The position numbers and the translations under genes are program-made. Below are positions 1 through 6,601 of a stretch of DNA of 10,519 nucleotides, one piece after another. Location: assembly GCA_903960645.1 (NCBI GenBank), contig CAJCBN010000116.1, positions 1 to 10,519 on the forward strand, in the 5' to 3' direction. The stretch's first letter is position 1; each line of letters begins with the position of its first letter. The notes under the pieces are model-generated. The model made no database searches. It saw nothing but the letters and a program-made list of their open reading frames with translations, and had not been told where the DNA came from. The stretch is from an uncultured Actinomycetes bacterium. Its GTDB lineage: Bacteria; Actinomycetota; Thermoleophilia; Gaiellales; F1-60-MAGs149.

Positions 1-60
1 GGAGGGGTTGCCCGCGCTGCGCGCGGACCGGATTCCCGAGGGGCGAGATTGTGGCTCACG

Positions 61-94
61 ATCGGCTACCCAAACGCTGCGCGTTTGGGCCGAT
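61..94 (-). terminator. Hairpin downstream of asd, probable terminator of the dnaX-to-asd unit
   Basis: A perfect 9-bp stem, CCCAAACGC (69-77) with GCGTTTGGG (81-89), has a 3-base loop. It is extended by ATCGG (61-65) pairing with CCGAT (90-94) across a 3-base bulge. It lies 29 bases beyond the asd stop codon in the direction of transcription. No U-run follows on the minus strand, so it is not a textbook intrinsic terminator, but such tail-less hairpins are common at operon ends in GC-rich actinobacteria. A smaller 6-bp stem follows at 12-26. Nothing else recognisable lies in 1-60. Confidence 0.6.
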
Positions 95-123
95 AGTTCC
101 CCTCAATTTGCGGCGCTTTCTGC

Positions 124-1128
124 TCAGGAACCGAGGAGCAGCTCTGCGATGTCTACCGCATTCGAGGCGGCACCCTTCCGCAAATTGTCTGCCACGACCC
201 AGCACGCGAGCCCGTTGGGGGCTCCGAGGTCCTCGCGGATGCGGCCGACGAAGACGCCATCTTGGCCCGTGGCCTGACGGGCCGTCGGGTACGTCATCGT
301 CTCGGCGTCGTCGAGCACCGTAATGCCGGCCTCGGCGTCGAGCATCGCGCGGAAGGCGGCCGCCGACAGCGGCTCGCGGGTCTCCAGCCAGACGGCCTCG
401 GAGTGGCCGTTGATCACGGGGACACGCGTGCACGTCGCGGAGACGCGCAGGTCGGGCAGCTCGAGGATCTTGCGCGACTCGTGGACGAGCTTCAGTTCCT
501 CGTCCGTGTAGCCCTGGTCGCCGGAGAACGAGCCGGCCACCGGCAGGACGTCGAACGCGATCGGCTTCGGGTACTGGCGCGCCTCGGGATCGTCGTTGCC
601 GGCCAGCACGTCGGCGGCCTCCTCGCGGAGCGCGTCGATGGCGGACTGGCCCGTGCCGGAGACGGCCTGGTACGTCGCGACGGTAATGCGCTCGAGGCCG
701 ACGGCGTCACGCACGGGGCGGAGAATCGGCATCAGCTGCATGGTCGAGCAATTCGGGTTGGCGATGATCCCGCTGTGCGAATGGATCGCGTGCGGATTGA
801 CGTCCGCGACGACAAGCGGCACGTCGGGCTGCATGCGGAAGGCCGACGAGTTGTCGACGACCGTGGCACCCGCAGCAACGGCGATCGGCGCCCACTCGCG
901 CGAGCGCGTCGCGCCGGCCGAGAAGATCGCCACAGCGACGCCCTCGAAGGACTCGGCGGAGACGGCCTGGACCGTTAGCTCCTTGCCCTTGAACAGCACC
1001 GTGGAGCCCGCGCTGCGCTCAGAGGCGAGCAGCACCAGCTCGTCGATCGGCAGCGAGCGCTCCTCGAGCACCTGCAGCATCGTGCGGCCGACGGCGCCGG
1101 TCGCGCCGAGGATCGCGACCTTAGCCAC
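124..1128 (-). CDS. asd: Aspartate-semialdehyde dehydrogenase
   Basis: This 334-residue cytoplasmic enzyme makes L-aspartate 4-semialdehyde from aspartyl-4-phosphate with NADPH. It is the second step toward lysine, diaminopimelate, threonine and methionine. The N-terminal Rossmann motif GATGAVG is at residues 8-14. The catalytic cysteine is C127 in NPNCST. YQAVSGTG gives the active-site Q154, and TRVPVINGHSE gives R235 and H242, matching the four catalytic or substrate-binding positions known in the family. Length is normal for the bacterial Asd family. The start is a GTG that overlaps the end of lysC by 8 bases. An AGAGG Shine-Dalgarno inside lysC lies about 6 bases upstream, so translation is probably coupled to lysC. 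It is the last gene of the unit. Confidence 0.97.
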   Translation of the reverse strand: MAKVAILGATGAVGRTMLQVLEERSLPIDELVLLASERSAGSTVLFKGKELTVQAVSAESFEGVAVAIFSAGATRSREWAPIAVAAGATVVDNSSAFRMQPDVPLVVADVNPHAIHSHSGIIANPNCSTMQLMPILRPVRDAVGLERITVATYQAVSGTGQSAIDALREEAADVLAGNDDPEARQYPKPIAFDVLPVAGSFSGDQGYTDEELKLVHESRKILELPDLRVSATCTRVPVINGHSEAVWLETREPLSAAAFRAMLDAEAGITVLDDAETMTYPTARQATGQDGVFVGRIREDLGAPNGLACWVVADNLRKGAASNAVDIAELLLGS

Positions 1129-1624
1129 GGACGGCCTCTTCCTCGGTCGGGTCCTTCTCCAGCTCGAAGGCGGCGTGCAGGGCCCGGACGGCCGTCGGCA
1201 CCTCGCTCTTCTGCACCATGCAGGAGACCTTGATCGGCGACGTCGCGATCATGCGGAGGTTGATGTCGAGGTCGGCGAGCGTGCGGAACATCTTGGCCGC
1301 GATACCCGGATGCGAGCGCATGCCGGCGCCGATCAGGCTGACCTTGCCGAGGTTGTGATCCTCCTCGACCTGCATGTCGCCGAGCGTCGCCTCGGCGTCC
1401 TGGATCGCGATGCGCGCCGCGGGGACGTCCTCGGTGGGCACCGAGAAAGACAGCTCAGCCACGCCGTGCACCACGTTCTGCAGAATCGTGTCGACGTTGA
1501 CGCCGTGCTTGGCGACGGCATCGAAGACCGTTGCGGCGGCGCCGGGCACATCGGGAATGCCGGTCAACGTGAACACGACCTCCTTCTCGTTGTGCGTGAC
1601 ACCGGAGATGATCGCCTGTTCCAT
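1121..1624 (-). CDS. Aspartate kinase beta subunit from internal in-frame start
   Basis: The ATG at 1622-1624 is codon 257 of lysC, in frame, just before the first ACT domain. Starting there gives a 167-residue protein containing only the two ACT regulatory domains. In Bacillus subtilis and Corynebacterium glutamicum the lysC gene is known to make exactly such a beta subunit of similar size from an internal start, giving an alpha2-beta2 enzyme. The initiating Met here falls in the sequence MEQAIISGV, where the Corynebacterium beta subunit begins with a comparable MEEAVLTGV. The purine-rich site directly upstream is far better than that of the full-length start. Expression is inferred and not proven by sequence alone. 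Confidence 0.72.
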   Translation of the reverse strand: MEQAIISGVTHNEKEVVFTLTGIPDVPGAAATVFDAVAKHGVNVDTILQNVVHGVAELSFSVPTEDVPAARIAIQDAEATLGDMQVEEDHNLGKVSLIGAGMRSHPGIAAKMFRTLADLDINLRMIATSPIKVSCMVQKSEVPTAVRALHAAFELEKDPTEEEAVRG

Positions 1625-2392
1625 GCCTTCCTCTCCAATCCAGGTTCCCTCTTCGTCAGAAAAGGTCGAGCGGGCGTGCACGCGCACGCCGTGATTACGA
1701 GCGAGCTCCACGGAGCGGAGCATCAGGACCTTGGCGCCCGACGCGGACATCTCGAGCATCTCGTCGTAGGAGATGCGGTCCTGCTTGCGCGCGTCGGGTA
1801 CGAGGCGCGGGTCGGCGCTGAAGACGCCGGCGACATCGGAGTAGATCTCGCACGCGGCGCCGAGTGCGGCAGCCAGCGCGACGGCGGTGGCGTCAGAGCC
1901 GCCACGGCCGAGCGTCGTCACGTCCCGCGTCTCCGGGGAAACACCCTGGAAGCCCGCGACGAGCACGATCTTGCCCTTGTCGAGCGCCTCGACGACGCGG
2001 TCGGCGCGGATGTTCGTGATCTTCGCCTTGGTGTGCGCGGCGTCGGTCTCGATGCCAGCCTGCGAGCCCGTCAGCGAGACGGCCTCGTAGCCGAGGTCGT
2101 GGATCGCCATGGCGACGAGGGCGCACGAGATGCGCTCGCCCGTCGACAGCAGCATGTCCATCTCGCGCCCAGCGGGCTCGACGGAGACCTGATTGGCAAG
2201 CTCGATCAGCCCATCGGTTGTCTTGCCCATCGCGGAGACGGTGCCGACGACGCGCTTGCCGCGCTCCCGCATCGCGACCATGCGCTTCGCGACGTTCTTG
2301 ATCTTGTCGGCATCGGCGACGGACGAGCCGCCGAACTTCATCACGACGGTGTCGAAATCCTGCTCTGGGCGGGCTGCCATAACGCACCGCAT
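1121..2392 (-). CDS. lysC: Aspartate kinase (alpha subunit, with embedded beta subunit)
   Basis: This enzyme phosphorylates L-aspartate with ATP, the committed and feedback-regulated first step of the aspartate amino-acid family. The kinase domain starts with the signature KFGGSSVAD at residues 19-27. It continues with SAMGKTT, GFQG and the nucleotide-binding stretch TTLGRGGSDATAVALAAALG, then CEIYSDVAGVFSADPR. Two ACT regulatory domains follow at about 273-340 and 350-412. The second has the conserved KVSLIGAGMRSHPG. At 423 residues and with this ACT arrangement it matches the lysine/threonine-regulated actinobacterial type. ATG codons exist at residues 1 and 5. Neither has a good Shine-Dalgarno, and homologues begin close to the KFGG motif, so the residue-5 start (base 2380) is equally likely. 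The gap to recR is 30 bases; asd overlaps at the other end. Confidence 0.96.
   Translation of the reverse strand: MRCVMAARPEQDFDTVVMKFGGSSVADADKIKNVAKRMVAMRERGKRVVGTVSAMGKTTDGLIELANQVSVEPAGREMDMLLSTGERISCALVAMAIHDLGYEAVSLTGSQAGIETDAAHTKAKITNIRADRVVEALDKGKIVLVAGFQGVSPETRDVTTLGRGGSDATAVALAAALGAACEIYSDVAGVFSADPRLVPDARKQDRISYDEMLEMSASGAKVLMLRSVELARNHGVRVHARSTFSDEEGTWIGEEGMEQAIISGVTHNEKEVVFTLTGIPDVPGAAATVFDAVAKHGVNVDTILQNVVHGVAELSFSVPTEDVPAARIAIQDAEATLGDMQVEEDHNLGKVSLIGAGMRSHPGIAAKMFRTLADLDINLRMIATSPIKVSCMVQKSEVPTAVRALHAAFELEKDPTEEEAVRG
1625..1636 (-). promoter_or_regulatory. Internal Shine-Dalgarno for lysC beta subunit
   Basis: On the minus strand the 12 bases before the internal ATG read GGAGAGGAAGGC. 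GGAG is spaced 8 bases and AGGA 4 bases from the ATG, both usable. This is among the strongest ribosome binding sites in the window and lies inside a coding region, which argues that it is functional. It encodes part of the Gly-Glu-Glu-Gly linker between kinase and ACT domains, so some of its purine content may simply be codon-driven. Confidence 0.65.
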
Positions 2393-2422
2393 GGTTGCAG
2401 AGCGTGGTATTTCACGGTTCAG

Positions 2423-3019
2423 TCAGGCGTCGATCGTGCGACGCCCGTCGAGGGCACGCCCGAGCGTCACCTCGTCGGCAAACTCGAGATCACCGCCGAC
2501 GGGCAGGCCGCTGGCGAGCCGGGTGACGCTCGCACGATCGCGCAGGAGCCCGGCGATGTAGGCGGCCGTCGCCTCGCCCGTCATCGTCGGGTTCGTGGCG
2601 ATGATCACCTCGACGATGCCGCCGCGCCCGACGCGCTCGACCAGCTGGCGGATCGTGAGATCCTCAGGATCGACACCGTCGAGCGGCGAGAGCGCACCGC
2701 CGAGCACGTGGTAGCGGCCGCGGAAGGCACCGGAGCGCTCGATCGGATCGACGTCCTGTGGCGCCTCGACGACGCACAGGATCGACTCGTCGCGACGCGT
2801 GTCGCGGCAGATTGGGCAGAGGCCGTCCTCGGCGAAGCCGAAGCACTCGGGACACGGTCGGATCCGCGCGCGCGCCTGCTCGATCGCGCCGGCCAGTTGC
2901 AGCGCATCGCCCTCCGGCACCCGCAGGAGATGCACGGCAAGGCGCTGCGCGGAGCGGCGCCCGACACCCGGCAGACGTGTCAGCTCGCGGACGAGCGCCT
3001 CGGCAGAGGGCGGCAGCAC
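2423..3019 (-). CDS. recR: Recombination mediator RecR
   Basis: RecR works with RecO (and RecF) to load RecA on single-stranded gaps in RecFOR-type recombinational repair. It forms ring-shaped oligomers around DNA. The 198-residue protein has the usual length. A helix-hairpin-helix, LPGVGRRSAQRLAVHLL, lies at about residues 16-32. A C4 zinc site is formed by C56, C59, C68 and C71. A Toprim domain starts at ILCVVEAPQD (about 80-89) and includes the EVIIATNPTMTGEATA stretch. The conserved C-terminal DLEFADEVTLGRALDGR is present. The start is GTG, 5 bases after the ybaB stop codon, so the two are certainly co-transcribed and probably translationally coupled. The ybaB-recR pair is one of the most conserved bacterial gene neighbourhoods. 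Confidence 0.97.
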   Translation of the reverse strand: MLPPSAEALVRELTRLPGVGRRSAQRLAVHLLRVPEGDALQLAGAIEQARARIRPCPECFGFAEDGLCPICRDTRRDESILCVVEAPQDVDPIERSGAFRGRYHVLGGALSPLDGVDPEDLTIRQLVERVGRGGIVEVIIATNPTMTGEATAAYIAGLLRDRASVTRLASGLPVGGDLEFADEVTLGRALDGRRTIDA

Positions 3020-3024
3020 GCCGG

Positions 3025-3330
3025 CTAGAACCCCGGCAGGTTGATGCCCGACGTGAGCGGACCGAGCCGCGACTGCTGGGCAGCCTCCGCCTGGGCCTTC
3101 GCGTCGTTGAGGGCCGCCAGGACGAGGTCCTGGACCATGTCGGGATCGTCGGGATCAAGCAGCTTCGGGTCGATCGTGAGGCCACGCCACTCGCCGGCGG
3201 CGGTGCACGTGGCGGTGACGAGGCCGTTGCCAGCCTGTCCGGTCACCTCGAGCACGGCCAGCTCCTCCTGCGCAGTGGCCATGGCCGCCTGCATCTGCTG
3301 GATCTGCTTCATCATGGCCTTCTGGTTCAT
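3025..3330 (-). CDS. ybaB: YbaB/EbfC family nucleoid-associated protein
   Basis: This is a small (101-residue) DNA-binding protein of the YbaB/EbfC family, which forms dimers and is associated with the nucleoid. The N-terminal helix MNQKAMMKQIQQMQAAMATAQEEL is rich in Gln and Met, as is typical of the family. It is followed by the strand region containing GLVTATCTAAGEWRGLTIDP and a C-terminal helix at about 63-88 with LVLAALNDAKAQAEAAQQ. The start ATG shares bases with the dnaX stop (ATGA overlap). An AGAGGAGAT Shine-Dalgarno, made by the Glu-rich end of dnaX, sits right upstream, so translational coupling is likely. Its exact function is not settled; in several bacteria it is linked to DNA repair together with recR. 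Confidence 0.95.
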   Translation of the reverse strand: MNQKAMMKQIQQMQAAMATAQEELAVLEVTGQAGNGLVTATCTAAGEWRGLTIDPKLLDPDDPDMVQDLVLAALNDAKAQAEAAQQSRLGPLTSGINLPGF

Positions 3331-5330
3331 CCGATCTCCTCTTCGCTGGCGTCGAGTGTCTCCACGAGGTTGCGGACGAACTCCTCCTCGCGGGTGTGCG
3401 GGTCGTCGAGCTCCCCGTCGTAGTCGGCGGAGTGCACGACGTTGGGATCGAGCTCGACGGGAGCAGGCGGCGGCGCGGTTGGCGCGGCGACCGGCAGCGC
3501 GGGCGGCGGTCCGCCGTCGTCGGAGGTCTCGAGGACGACGCGCACGTCGGCGCCCAGCGCGGTCGACAGCGCGGCGGCGAGCTCGTGGCGGTTCTGCTCG
3601 CGGTCGGCCTGGCTCTTCTGGAACTGGCTCGCGCTCGGGAAGGCGATCACGATCGCGCCGCGCTCGATGCGCAGCGGCGCAGCCGGCGTCAGCATCGAAC
3701 GCAGCTTCGGCGAGACGCGCGACAGCGCCTCAGCCCAGACGTCGTTGAGCTCCGTGAGCGGCAGGTCGAGATCGCCGGCGGGTGCGCGCGGTGGTGCGGG
3801 CGGTGCCGCCGCCGGAGCGGGTTCCACGGGCGGTGCCGGCGGTGTCGGGGCCTGCTCCGCTGCGGGCGGTGCGGGCGGCTGCTCCACCACGGGTGCTGCC
3901 GGCGGGTCGACGGGGGCCGGCGGGACGCTCGGCGCGTCTTCGTCGTCGGCGTGAAACGACTCGGGCTCCACCGGCTCGGCGGCCGGCGTGATCGGTGCCG
4001 GCGGTGCGGGCGGAGCCGCAGGAGCATCCCAGGGCGGTGCCTCTTCCGCCGCGCCGGCGGGCGCGGGAGGCGTCGTGGCGACCGGCGCCTCCGGGACTGC
4101 GGGTGGTGTGGGTGGTGCGGCAGCGGCGGGCAACGGCGCCGGCTCCGTCGCCACCGGCGGCGGCAGCGGTGCGGCGGCACGGGCGGGGGCCCCACCCTCG
4201 AGCGCCTCGATGCGGCGGAGCGCGCCGTCGAGCGTGCGGTCGCCGGCGGGGCGCGCGGCCTTGATCAGCAGGATCTCGAGCGCGAGCCGGGCGTCGGCCC
4301 CGCTGCGCAGCGAGCCTTCGGCGGCGAGCAGCCCGTCGATCAGGGTGATCGCGGCGGCCTCGGTCATCTGCTCGGCGGCGCGCCGAACGGCCTCTTCCAC
4401 GGTCGCCCCGAGCATCGCGCTGCGCGGGGGCGCACCGAGTTCGAGCGTCAAGAGGACGGAGCGGAGCCGATCGATCAGGTCGCGGATCAGGCGGCTGAGG
4501 TCCTGGCCGCCCTCGACGAGCTCGTCGAGCAGAACGAGCGCGGTACGGGCATCGCCGCCGTTGACGGCGTCGACGAGCCGCGTCAGCACCTCATCGTCGA
4601 CGACGCCGAGGATGGCCTGTGCGGAGACGGTGTCGATCGCGCCGCCGCTCGCCGAGGACAGCTGGTCGAGCGACGAGATGGCGTCGCGAAACGACCCGCC
4701 GGCGTGGCGCGCGATCAGGCGCAGCACATCGTCATCGGCGCCGATCGACTCGGCGTCCGCGATCCGGCGCAGCGCCTCGAGCAGCTCGTCCGGGGTGGGG
4801 CGCAGGAACGAGAACGACTGGCAGCGGCCGCGCACGGTGTCGGGCAGACGATGCGGCTCGGTCGTGCAGAGGATGAAGATGACGTGCGGCGGCGGCTCCT
4901 CGAGCGTCTTCAGGAGCGCGTTGGCGGCATCGGTCGTCAGGGAGTGGGCCTCGTCCAGGATGTAGACGCGGTAGCGGCCAAGGACGGGCTGCTGGTTGAC
5001 GCGATCGCGGATCTCGCGGATGTCGTCGATACCGCGGTTGGAGGCCGCGTCGAGCTCGAGAACGTCGAGGGCAGTGCCGTCCTGCACGGTGCGACACGAC
5101 TCGCACTCGAGGCACGGCGCGATCGTCGGGCCATCCGCGTTCTGGCAGTTGAGCGACTTGCCGAGGATCTTCGCCAGCGACGTCTTGCCGGTGCCGCGCG
5201 GCCCGGCAAAGAGGTACGCGTGGCGCACGCGGCCCTGCTCGATCGCGTTGGTCAGCGTCTGCACGACGTGGCGCTGGCCGACGACGTGCGCGAGGTCCTG
5301 CGGGCGGTACTGGCGGTAGAGCGCGGACAC
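3327..5330 (-). CDS. dnaX: DNA polymerase III subunit gamma/tau
   Basis: This is the AAA+ clamp-loader ATPase of the replicative polymerase, 667 residues long. The sequence opens with the family signature LYRQYRPQDLAHVVGQ. Walker A GPRGTGKTS is at 43-51, and a zinc site is formed by C62, C73, C76 and C79. Walker B is LDEAH (125-129), and the arginine-finger motif is RGRC (around 169). AAA+ and collar domains run to about 365. A Pro/Ala-rich unstructured linker follows at about 381-518. A compact C-terminal domain (about 520-602) resembles the tau region that contacts the polymerase, and the tail is acidic. No slippery A-run was seen that would make a shorter gamma form. The start is GTG without Shine-Dalgarno; a -10-like hexamer sits 12 to 7 bases upstream. 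It heads the ybaB-recR-lysC-asd unit. Confidence 0.97.
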   Translation of the reverse strand: MSALYRQYRPQDLAHVVGQRHVVQTLTNAIEQGRVRHAYLFAGPRGTGKTSLAKILGKSLNCQNADGPTIAPCLECESCRTVQDGTALDVLELDAASNRGIDDIREIRDRVNQQPVLGRYRVYILDEAHSLTTDAANALLKTLEEPPPHVIFILCTTEPHRLPDTVRGRCQSFSFLRPTPDELLEALRRIADAESIGADDDVLRLIARHAGGSFRDAISSLDQLSSASGGAIDTVSAQAILGVVDDEVLTRLVDAVNGGDARTALVLLDELVEGGQDLSRLIRDLIDRLRSVLLTLELGAPPRSAMLGATVEEAVRRAAEQMTEAAAITLIDGLLAAEGSLRSGADARLALEILLIKAARPAGDRTLDGALRRIEALEGGAPARAAAPLPPPVATEPAPLPAAAAPPTPPAVPEAPVATTPPAPAGAAEEAPPWDAPAAPPAPPAPITPAAEPVEPESFHADDEDAPSVPPAPVDPPAAPVVEQPPAPPAAEQAPTPPAPPVEPAPAAAPPAPPRAPAGDLDLPLTELNDVWAEALSRVSPKLRSMLTPAAPLRIERGAIVIAFPSASQFQKSQADREQNRHELAAALSTALGADVRVVLETSDDGGPPPALPVAAPTAPPPAPVELDPNVVHSADYDGELDDPHTREEEFVRNLVETLDASEEEIG

Positions 5331-5336
5331 GCTGTG

Positions 5337-5342
5337 AGCCTA
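5337..5342 (-). promoter_or_regulatory. Putative -10 element of a leaderless dnaX transcript
   Basis: The minus strand reads TAGGCT, then CACAGC, then the GTG start codon. The hexamer fits the TANNNT consensus and lies exactly at -12 to -7 if transcription begins on the G of GTG. No Shine-Dalgarno is evident and no good -35 hexamer was found. The SRP RNA and its hairpin lie just upstream, so dnaX needs its own promoter or read-through. Confidence 0.45.
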
Positions 5343-5367
5343 CCAGCCGCCCGTGGGCGCCACGCGA

Positions 5368-5394
5368 CCTCCGCGGGCGCGAGGCCCGCGGAGG
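5368..5394 (-). terminator. Hairpin between SRP RNA and dnaX, probable SRP RNA terminator
   Basis: This is a perfect 11-bp GC-rich stem, CCTCCGCGGGC (5368-5378) with GCCCGCGGAGG (5384-5394), and a 5-base loop. It lies about 17 bases past the likely 3' end of the SRP RNA and upstream of the dnaX start. No U-run follows. It could terminate or help process the SRP RNA, or reduce read-through into dnaX. Confidence 0.6.
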
Positions 5395-5410
5395 AGACGT
5401 AGCGGCCGTG

Positions 5411-5687
5411 CACCCTCCGTTGTGGGGAACCGGTTGGTCCGTTTCACCGGCCAGTCACTCCGATCAGGCGGAACCGCGGCGCACCGGCGGATTCTCTGAG
5501 TGCTGCTGCCTTCCGGCCCTGACACGGTTCGAGGTTGCCGATCGCGCGGGACCTGACCATCAACGCTCCTGGTGGTGCCACGTACTCCTTGTTCCCCCCG
5601 AAAGAGGGGATTGGTGCCCGGCTGAAGCGGATTGCCGGTCGAGGGAACCGCAAACTCCCCGCCTAGCACGGCCACGTCGGAGGGTAG
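5411..5687 (-). ncRNA. ffs: Signal recognition particle RNA, large type with Alu-like domain
   Basis: This RNA core of the signal recognition particle binds Ffh and targets ribosomes making membrane proteins. The apical loop that Ffh recognises is unmistakable on the minus strand around 5501-5523: GTCAGGGCCGGAAGGCAGCA, with a GGAA tetraloop at 5511-5514. Flanking strands pair as in helix 8 and helix 5, for example GGTCAGG with CCTGATC. The 5' portion contains GTGCTAGGCGGGGAG (from 5669 leftwards) and GGCAATCCGC (5636-5627). These match the Alu domain of the Bacillus subtilis scRNA (about 270 nt), not the short 4.5S form. The ends are set by an 8-bp closing stem, ACCCTCCG (5685-5678) with CGGAGGGT (5419-5412), giving about 275 nt. 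The exact ends are uncertain by several bases. Placement next to dnaX is common. Confidence 0.93.
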
Positions 5688-5696
5688 TCGAAAACG

Positions 5697-6563
5697 TCAG
5701 CCCGAGGAGGCGTCGTCACCGGGTGGCTTCGGCAGCGGCGTTGTGTCGACGGCGGGGCGGGGCTCGACGGCCTCCGCCCGAGTCTCGGCGGCAGTCGATT
5801 CGGACGGCGGTGCTGCCGTCGTCGACGTCGCTGTGGGCGGTCGCTTCGACCGACTCAGCAGGACGATCATCCAGATGATCAGCCCGAGCCCGAGGAGGCC
5901 GAGCACGCTACCGATGCCGAGGGCCCACCAGCCGACCGTCGAGAGGAAGGGCACGCTGAAGCGCATCGACGCGTCGACGGCGAGACCGGGCCGGCCGTCG
6001 TCGCGCAGCACGACGACGCGGACGTCCCGGCCGTCGAGATCGGCGAGCGAGACCGTCAGATCGCCGGTTGCGGTATCGGCCTGGCGGATCCAGAAGCGCC
6101 GCGTCGCGGGCGCGGGCACGCGCTTGCGCGCACCCGGCTCGACGACGAGCTGCACCGCTGTGCCGTTGCCCGAGACGACGTCCTGTGCGTCCGGCGCCTG
6201 GGCGGTGCCGTCGGCTGCGCCGTCCTGTGGCGTGGGCTCGATCTGAGCCGTGGTGACGTTGCGTAGGTAGCGCTCGACGTCCTGCGAGGCGGCCAGCCCC
6301 ACGAACAACGGCGCACCACCCGGTGCGGGCGTCACGCGGAACGTCACCGACGCGTCGGTGACCTGCGATGGCAGGTCGGTGGTGTCGAGGTCGAAGGCGG
6401 GCGAGACGATCGCCACCACCTTCGGCGGTGCCTCGAGGCCCTTGATCGGAATGTCGATCCCGGTGCCGTCGCCGACCCAGCCGACGATGGCGATGCCGAC
6501 GGCGAGGAACGGGAATGCGGCGAGCGCGATCAGCGCGCCGACGATGATGCCTACGATCTTCAT
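5697..6563 (-). CDS. Two-helix membrane protein of unknown function
   Basis: The 288-residue protein begins with MKIVGIIVGA. A first hydrophobic segment spans about residues 4-30. An extracytoplasmic, mostly beta-looking region follows (about 35-205). A second transmembrane helix is at about 209-236, and the cytoplasmic tail of about 50 residues is rich in Pro, Thr, Ala and Glu. The middle holds the phrases PLFVGLAASQDVERYL (85-100) and DVRVVVLRDDGRPGLAVDAS. Similar phrases recur in uncharacterised actinobacterial membrane proteins, to my recollection. No catalytic motif was seen. The ATG at 6561-6563 is preferred because the hydrophobic segment starts at once and a promoter-like -10 lies exactly upstream; an in-frame GTG at 6602 would add 13 residues. 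The stop lies about 10 bases before the SRP RNA, so the SRP promoter or processing signal must lie within this gene. Confidence 0.8.
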   Translation of the reverse strand: MKIVGIIVGALIALAAFPFLAVGIAIVGWVGDGTGIDIPIKGLEAPPKVVAIVSPAFDLDTTDLPSQVTDASVTFRVTPAPGGAPLFVGLAASQDVERYLRNVTTAQIEPTPQDGAADGTAQAPDAQDVVSGNGTAVQLVVEPGARKRVPAPATRRFWIRQADTATGDLTVSLADLDGRDVRVVVLRDDGRPGLAVDASMRFSVPFLSTVGWWALGIGSVLGLLGLGLIIWMIVLLSRSKRPPTATSTTAAPPSESTAAETRAEAVEPRPAVDTTPLPKPPGDDASSG

Positions 6564-6569
6564 GTCGCC

Positions 6570-6599
6570 AGCGTAGACCGATCGGGCGGTCCTAGTCGA
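6570..6599 (-). promoter_or_regulatory. Putative promoter of a leaderless transcript for the membrane protein
   Basis: On the minus strand TCGACT (6599-6594, four of six matches to TTGACA) is followed after 18 bases by TACGCT (6575-6570). Six more bases lead to the ATG. The -10 hexamer is therefore at -12 to -7 relative to the A of ATG. This is the only one of the four similar sites in the window with a plausible -35 hexamer. Confidence 0.5.
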
Positions 6600-6601
6600 C
6601 A

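Noticed and set aside
1..60. Possible RNA gene or end of another gene at the left edge
   Set aside because: A 6-bp stem at 12-26 is visible, but there is no cloverleaf, conserved RNA motif or supported reading frame.
596..3028. 810-codon open frame on the plus strand across asd, lysC and recR
   Set aside because: It is antisense to three clear enzymes, has no recognisable domain, and has an Arg/Ala/Asp-heavy composition typical of reverse frames in GC-rich DNA.
4040..4250. Programmed frameshift site for a short DnaX gamma form
   Set aside because: No A-run or other slippery heptamer was seen at the end of the collar domain; the region is almost pure G and C.
3396..5402. 668-codon open frame on the plus strand antisense to dnaX
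   Set aside because: It mirrors dnaX codons, has low-complexity Gly/Arg content and no motif; stop codons are simply rare in this composition.
5444..5653. Small open frame (69 codons) on the minus strand inside the SRP RNA
   Set aside because: The bases are explained by conserved SRP RNA structure. Such frames are a known source of spurious hypothetical proteins.
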